A DNA stretch of 64,000 nucleotides from contig JADQAV010000037.1 in the NCBI GenBank assembly GCA_019775845.1, forward strand, positions 1 through 64,000, written 5' to 3'. Source of the stretch: Myrmaecium sp. VS I D KN 1. Taxonomy: Eukaryota > Ascomycota > Dothideomycetes > Valsariales > Valsariaceae. The position numbers and the translations under genes are program-made. The notes under the pieces are model-generated. The model searched no databases and was not told where the DNA came from. It saw only the letters and a program-made list of their open reading frames with translations. This document shows, piece by piece, positions 58,343-64,000 of this stretch; position 1 is the first letter of the stretch; each line of letters opens with the position of its first letter.

Positions 58343-60219
58343 TCACCTGTCCCGACAGCCCCAATACGCACAAACACACAAACCTGAGGTACCAACCTGC
58401 CGACCTGCCTCAATTTCCTACGACGAAGGAATCCTACCCGCCTTGCTCCCCTATCGACGTTGAAATTACTTCGTTTTCCACCCCTTGTCGGATTTCCACT
58501 TTGAGTGCCTGAGGTTGTGCCTACGTAATTGAACGCTCTCGCTTCTACCCCATCCCCATGATTATTAACTGGCCAACGACCCTTCAGCAGTGACTATTAA
58601 TAGGCTTCTTATATGAGGTACCTTATGTATTTATATAGGTACCCCGTACATATCAAACCACGAATCCTACGAAAAGGGGAAAGAAGGGAAGGGGAAGCGA
58701 CTCCGCATGCTCATGCGCATGGCGCCGGGGTGTGGTGTGCGTCGATGAGCAGCAGCAGCAAGCCTCCCATCTTTGCAAGGAACGTAGGTCTATACACATG
58801 AATACATGTACACGCCCGTGCCTGTTAGAAGAGAAGAACAGAGGAAATTAGAAGTGAACGGGAGCCGATTTTACACATCCCTTTTTCCTTTTTCTTTTTT
58901 GTTTTTCATACTTGTCACCACGACCTACTCCTTCATTCCCCTCCGACGAAACACTATGGTATACCATTTGGTGCTTGTCCGCTCTTCTCAAATTACGACT
59001 TCTCCCTCGCCGGAATGGAAGGCTTACGGGATCGTCGATACCACACCGCACCGCACCGCACGGGAACGGCAATCATTCCAAGACCATGGAAGTGGACGCG
59101 CGTGTCATAATAAGAGAAGAAAAACAGGGAAAAGAGAAAGGGGGAAGACGTCTTCAGCAGCTCACCACCAACCGAGTTTCACGTCCGAATGACAATGGGA
59201 GGGACGCGGTACCTCACATACATCCATATAGTATACACTTGTACTATGAACATCCCGGCCAGTCCCGTTCCCTCCGCGCGCCCCTTCACCAAACCACCCA
59301 ATCCATACTGGCCGGGGATGTTGCATGACCTTGGTAAGGCTGCAAACCGCTGGGAGTGCTCGAAGAGAGAGAAAGAGAGTATGTCACTCCCGTTATGCTT
59401 TCTCAAGGGCTAAATGGCAACGGTATTCATCCACTTAACGCCTACGGACAAAGGAGATGAAAATCCTAAAGAAGTCCATATATCTCTGGTGAAGTTGTAG
59501 ATGAGGTATGTGACATTCACACAGAGTACCTAGTAGAGACGTGGGGGATCCCTGTTCCCCCACACTTCCGTCCGTTCCTCTCTTCCTCTCCCGGTTCCCG
59601 CCATCTGGGAGGGGACATGTGGAGATGGAGGGGTGCAGTACGGAGTACCTACGGTTCCTAGTAGGCGTGTGGTTGTAGGTAGTTCTTGCAGGTGGGTAGG
59701 CACAGGTAGCGAGGGATGGTGCCAAGTGCCCGGGCGCAAGAGATTGGACCAAGTCCACTGCCATTGCTGAGCGGAACAGCGAAGGATTAGGCAGGTACGT
59801 AGGTGACGTAGTATGGAGCTACTGTATCTGGTAAGAGTATGTGGACAGCCTGCTTAGAGCATTACATACCCAGATGGGAAGCTGCTTTCAATGTTGCAAT
59901 CCCAATTAGGTAGTGGGCACTTGCCCAACTAGTATGCAATGCACCTACATGCTTGCCCAGGCACCCACCGTACATACATCCATTCATACCTACCGACGTC
60001 CACTGAGCTCTCACATCCCGGTACCTTCCTTGCACGCCTGGACAGAAGACAGAGGACGCTCGGCTCGCCATCGAGTTCCAGCACTGGACTCGCCTTACTC
60101 AGGTCGATAAGACACATTGTGGGGTGGCGAGTAGCCACGTGCTCATAGACTGACTTAACAGTTCCTCGACTCGTCTTATCAGGATCTCGACTGCGCTGCC
60201 GAGAACGGAAGGCCGAAGG

Positions 60220-61434
60220 TTATGCGAGGACCTCCCAGTCCACACCCACAAGCCACCTTTCGCCCTTGATGGAAAGGTCCCAGACCGGTGCTCGAACCCC
60301 TACCACATCTCCTCTGCGTGCTGACCTCGAGTTGTGTCTCTGGTTCCTCTGCGTCCCCGTCTTCGGCGCCAGCATTATCCTCGATTCTTGTCCCTCCTCT
60401 GCAGACTGACCAGGGATGATATGGCCGCTTACGAGCTGAACATGGCCTCCGACGTCGCTGTCACTGGCAGCACTGTCCCCTCTTGAATCTCTGACATCGT
60501 CAATGCTGTGCCTGAACCGCCATGTCCCCCTTGCTCTGCTGTGCGATGCTGCGGCTGCGACGTCGACCACCCATTCCCGTACTGTTGCTGCCATGCCAGC
60601 CGGAATGTACTTCTGGCCACGGCGATGCGGGGAGAAGGTTTCTGGCAGCGGGTGTGCATCGGAGGACACAGGCTCAGACGGAGGAGGAAGTCGAAATGCT
60701 GGACGGAGTGGTGGACGTATAGACTCTTCGGCTGTCAAGGCGGACTGACCAGGTGCTCGATTGGGAGCTGGAGAGCTCCCTCGCAGCGAGGTGGTGAAAG
60801 CGGGTGTTGACGAAGGAAGAAACCGATGGGGAGGCCGTGCTGTCTTCGACGGACGAGCCAGAGGGGAACGGCCCGAACTTTCTGGAGCGGATGCTTGACC
60901 GTTTAACGGTGCGGGGGAGAGACGCCGACGTTTTGTTGGGATCGGTGCTTCTGGGGATCCACACCTCCCCTCATCAATAAACTCCGGCAGCTCATTTTCG
61001 ATAGCTGCGTGGTCGATTTGATGCGTTCGGTGAACATTCTCGTCGTCAGATGCATCGAAGTCCTGGCTCGAGCTTGCAGAATCGTCCACGCTCTCTGACC
61101 GCTTCAAGGCCGCGGAGCTCCACGATTCGCGGCCGAAATCAGGCAGAGCGGGAGCCTTGCCAGCTGGGCGCTCGGGAGTAAAGTACGCGCCGGCATCTCT
61201 GGCGGGTTTTCCTGAGAAAGAGAACCTGGGCGTTGGAGCGAATTGCGAGGCAGGACGAGGCGGCTGGGGAGTTTGGGCGGGGTCGGGAGGAAAGAACTGT
61301 GCGCCAGGATGGGGCTCACGACTGCGTGCGGGCAGAAAGCGATGCGGTGAAGGAGTTTGAACGTGGTTGAGCGAATGGGACTGGGGACGATGAGGGTGGT
61401 TATGTGTGCTGTGATTGCGACGTGGTGGTGACAT
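60220..61434 (-). CDS. unrecognised protein, 404 aa, possible OB-like C-terminus
   Basis: Single exon from the ATG at 61434. The N-terminal 250 residues are Pro/Ser-rich and disordered-looking, with short phrases such as SPHRFLPA and RPPHRFLPS (a repeated PHRFLP motif) and a KRRRLSP basic patch suggesting the nucleus. The last 140 residues look ordered: GQKYIPAGMAATVREWVVDV, TWRFRHSI, GHVQLVSGHII, SRIMLAP, GDVVGVRAPVWDL, ERWLVGVDWEVL. The run of short strands recalls a small beta-barrel such as an OB fold, by eye only. I do not recognise the family. The contrast between a variable front and a firm tail supports a real gene. Confidence 0.7.
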   Translation of the reverse strand: MSPPRRNHSTHNHPHRPQSHSLNHVQTPSPHRFLPARSREPHPGAQFFPPDPAQTPQPPRPASQFAPTPRFSFSGKPARDAGAYFTPERPAGKAPALPDFGRESWSSAALKRSESVDDSASSSQDFDASDDENVHRTHQIDHAAIENELPEFIDEGRCGSPEAPIPTKRRRLSPAPLNGQASAPESSGRSPLARPSKTARPPHRFLPSSTPAFTTSLRGSSPAPNRAPGQSALTAEESIRPPLRPAFRLPPPSEPVSSDAHPLPETFSPHRRGQKYIPAGMAATVREWVVDVAAAASHSRARGTWRFRHSIDDVRDSRGDSAASDSDVGGHVQLVSGHIIPGQSAEEGQESRIMLAPKTGTQRNQRHNSRSARRGDVVGVRAPVWDLSIKGERWLVGVDWEVLA

Positions 61435-62880
61435 GTCGGAGCGGGTTCAGCAGGCGGTCAAGCTGTACTTGGGATGGAGAAGGCTTGCCTTTGGGGTAAG
61501 GAGCGGGTTACCTAATACATGCACATATGGGTGCGGGGCCGCGGGGCACGGGCAGGAGATCTGTCGAAGCGGTCGCTAGCGGCGATCAGAGGCTGATACA
61601 CTTTACCTTGACGAGTATCATGATGTAGCAGAGTACATTGTACGGATAGTACCGTGAGTATCTACAAAGCCTGCGAGGTCTGCGCGCGGGCTGTTTGTTT
61701 GTGGCGTCTGTATGTACCTGACCGAGTTTTAGATGTCGCAGTAGTTAGGCTAGGAGGCCGGTAGGCTAGTGGCTGGTGAGTCGCGGTGCTGAGATGGATC
61801 AATGGTACCATCACGTAGGGACTGTAGTTAGTACTCCAGTGTTGGTAAACAACGCAAGGTAGCAAAAGAAACAGCCAGAAGACAGGCCGGTCGATGTTCT
61901 TGACGCTGAGAGAAGAAACCTACATACCCTAACATAATTTACGTACAGCCACTCGCTCGAACGCAAGAGGGACGGGGTGGTTGGGGGATTGCAGATGCTC
62001 ACATACACACGCTCAGGTTTAGTATCTGGAATACTAGTACAGTTGGTAGTATTCAGCTGGATGCTACATACCTGACAGGTGCAGTACACCGTACTGAAGT
62101 TATACCCTATCCCATATGCGATAGTAATTATACGCGCAATGTTCAATCGACACGCCGCGGACATGATCAACATCCGCATCCGTGGCTTTGCCCCCACCTC
62201 CCTGCGGCCATCCCAAGGTTCCTCGGGCAGCAAGGGGGGTGGGGAGGAGAGCAAGAGAGGCGGCGGGGGCCGCTTCCTGACACTCCACCTCAGATGCCCG
62301 GTGCGAGCGTCTTCCCAGTATCATTATAGTACTTAGTAACGTACCGACATCTTCATGTTGGGCTGACTGCTCATTGAAGCAATCGTAAATACTATACATT
62401 ATGTGTGCCTACTTACTGTACTTATTTTCGTATGTTTCACTTGGTTATTTGCTTTCGAGTAGTTAGAGTAGTAGGTAGTTAATGCAGGAAACCGCCAGGC
62501 ACCGCAGTACCAGCCACCGCCCCGCCCCAGCCATGCCAATTCCACTACGGGAGCTCCACTAACCACCTCCCATAACTACCACCAAACCCGTCCACGGCAA
62601 ACAGCTCACTCACCGCGCTACTGCACCCTGCATCAGGCCCCAGACCACCGCCGTGCCGTACATTCGCTCCTTTCGCCGCAATCTCCATCGTCTCGTTCGT
62701 CCTCTCATTGATCCCCCCCCGTTCGTGTTCACCCGTTTCCACCGGCCGCGGCACCGAATGAGACGTGAACCCGCTCTCTAGAGCTGCAGCGCAGCTTTTA
62801 TCCCGCCTTCCCGCTCGCTCACTCATTCAATCGCTCGTTCAGCTTCGCACCATCCAACTCACTATACCGACAAGCCCCCC
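61435..62880. other. divergent promoter region, no gene seen
   Basis: About 1.45 kb between the 404-aa gene and the C2-domain gene. AT-rich patches at about 61600-61660 and 62380-62480; GC-rich near 62210-62290. No exon supported. Confidence 0.5.
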
Positions 62881-64000
62881 ATGGCCACCAAAATCGCCAG
62901 GCTGACGGCCCTTGGCGGCATGCACACCTCCGGAATTTACTCTGATATGACCGTGGATGGTCCGGAGATTGGCACGCTGGTCGTTATCTTTGACAGGGCA
63001 AAGAATCTACCCAACAGGAGGTCAATGGGCAAGCAAGATCCATATGCCGCTGCTAGGCTGGGGAAGGAGGCTAAGAAGACGGAGACGGACAAGAGAGGAG
63101 GGCAGACACCGCGATGGTAAGTCCCCAATTGACTATCTATCCCCCTTGAATCCAGAGATATTGACCGTGTTGGCTAGGGATCAGGAGTTACGCTTCACTG
63201 TTCACGATTCTCCGGATTACCAGCAGCTCAAGCTCTCTGTGTTCAACGACGATAAGAAGACGGAACTCATCGGCGAGGCCTGGGTCGATCTGACGGAGGT
63301 CATCGTGCCGGGTGGAGGACAAAGCGATATATGGCAAACTCTCAATTGCAAAGGCAAATATGCCGGTGAGGTTCGTATCGAATTGACATATTACGACACC
63401 CGACCAAAGATCGAAAAACCGTCGGTCACGGAGCGTCGACGAGAATCCAGCAAGAACGCTCAGATGGCCATGCAAAGTCCGTCCGTAAGCGGCCCTCGCG
63501 AAAACGCTTACAGCACACCAGTGAAGAGAAGGCCTCTTCCGGGCGACGTTACTGCCGCATCCCCTTCTCCTGTAGCGGTGCAAAGTCCTCTATCCACCCC
63601 TCAAGACCATCAGACGTCGCCTCATAATGCCCGGTCAATGGGAACGTCACCTACTCACCATTCTCGGCACCACTACCGAGATCGGACTTCTCCGTATGAA
63701 TTTCCACTGCCTGCAAATCGCAGCCGAGAATCTTTGAATTCTCCTAACCGGTACGATCAGCAATATGAGGACCCCTCGTTAGCACCCGCTCGGAGGCAAT
63801 ACGATGTACAACCCATTGAACCGTCACCTTACGTTGCCCGTAAACAACCCGCAACTCGGATTCCAATGCCTCCGCACGATCCGCGATCCGGACAACATGA
63901 GAGCCCCAGACGACCACACAGCTATGTGGAACATTCACGCTCGGACCCCGCCCTTCCCACTCACTACACATCGGAGGATCCACAACAAAGGAGACCTGCT
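62881..64000 (+). CDS. C2-domain protein, Fic1/Inn1 type, 3' end outside window
   Basis: Exon 1 (62881-63116) and exon 2 (63178 to beyond 64000) join at a Trp codon. A C2 domain covers about residues 30-155: IGTLVVIFDRAKNLPNRRS, KQDPYAAARLG, TPRWDQELRFTV, LKLSVFNDDK, IGEAWVDLTEV, AGEVRIELTYYD. The first Ca-loop Asp is present (KQDPY), but later loop acidic residues look incomplete, so calcium-independent binding is possible. After it comes a Pro/Ser-rich tail with many short PxxP-like stretches, as in yeast Inn1 and fission yeast Fic1, where the tail binds SH3 proteins of the contractile ring and septum. The gene runs off the window with the frame open. Confidence 0.88.

Larger units (their letters stand above)
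54738..60219. other. gene-free stretch of about 5.5 kb with one DNA transposon
   Basis: No supported gene. It contains a CCCTCC/CCCGTC repeat (about 56318-56352), a G-quadruplex motif (56998-57017), the 486-bp transposon (57849-58334), and scattered low-complexity patches. A plus-strand frame at 54939-55652 is Arg/Gly/Trp-rich with no domain and probably lies in the leader region of the zinc-finger gene. Confidence 0.5.

Noticed and set aside
60280-60300. CTCGAACCCC, similar to a tRNA B box on the minus strand
   Set aside because: It lies inside the coding region of the 404-aa gene and no A box or cloverleaf stems were found.

Overview
The window is nuclear DNA of a filamentous ascomycete (Pezizomycotina); I cannot narrow it to a class. 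The reasons are short spliceosomal introns of about 50-110 bp with fungal signals (GTAAGT/GTATGT/GTACGT donors, CTGAC/CTAAC branch sites), pyrimidine-rich promoters, and typical gene content. About twenty genes are supported on both strands. Exon limits were read by eye from splice signals and checked by reading-frame continuity.

Layout. 1-7.6 kb: a poly-C start, an unrecognised two-exon gene (minus) and cct3, the chaperonin CCT subunit gamma (minus, five exons). 7.6-22.3 kb: five plus-strand genes, namely an unrecognised 312-aa protein, a rhodanese-domain protein, a GH72 GPI-anchored beta-1,3-glucanosyltransferase, a 917-aa pseudokinase-like protein and a Cys-rich F-box-like protein. Between them lie 1-2.7 kb of low-complexity intergenic DNA with possible G-quadruplexes. 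22.3-27.7 kb: a more AT-rich stretch with two small, apparently related minus-strand genes. 27.7-31.4 kb: mbf1 and neutral trehalase, both minus. 31.4-38.3 kb: a gene-poor block with only one weak two-exon candidate. 38.3-40.5 kb: snf7 (ESCRT-III) and ten1 (CST telomere complex), diverging from a shared promoter. 41.3-50 kb: a long FHA-forkhead regulator (fhl1 type), a 2OG-Fe(II) oxygenase and an Amt/Mep ammonium transporter. 51.4-54.7 kb: a seven-exon C2H2 regulator whose first zinc finger is completed by a 26-nt micro-exon. 54.7-60.2 kb: a gene-free stretch holding the clearest mobile element, a 486-bp non-autonomous DNA transposon with 81/82-bp terminal inverted repeats built of three iterons and an 8-bp target duplication. 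60.2-64 kb: an unrecognised 404-aa protein and the start of a C2-domain protein of the Fic1/Inn1 type, cut by the window end.

The genes are mostly housekeeping (protein folding, trehalose breakdown, membrane remodelling, telomere capping, ribosomal gene control, nitrogen uptake, wall synthesis) and do not form a pathway cluster. I saw no biosynthetic cluster, tRNA, rRNA or telomere array. The best leads for something undescribed are the iteron-TIR element, the small paired genes at 24.8-26.4 kb, the pseudokinase, and the unknown protein at 60.2 kb.
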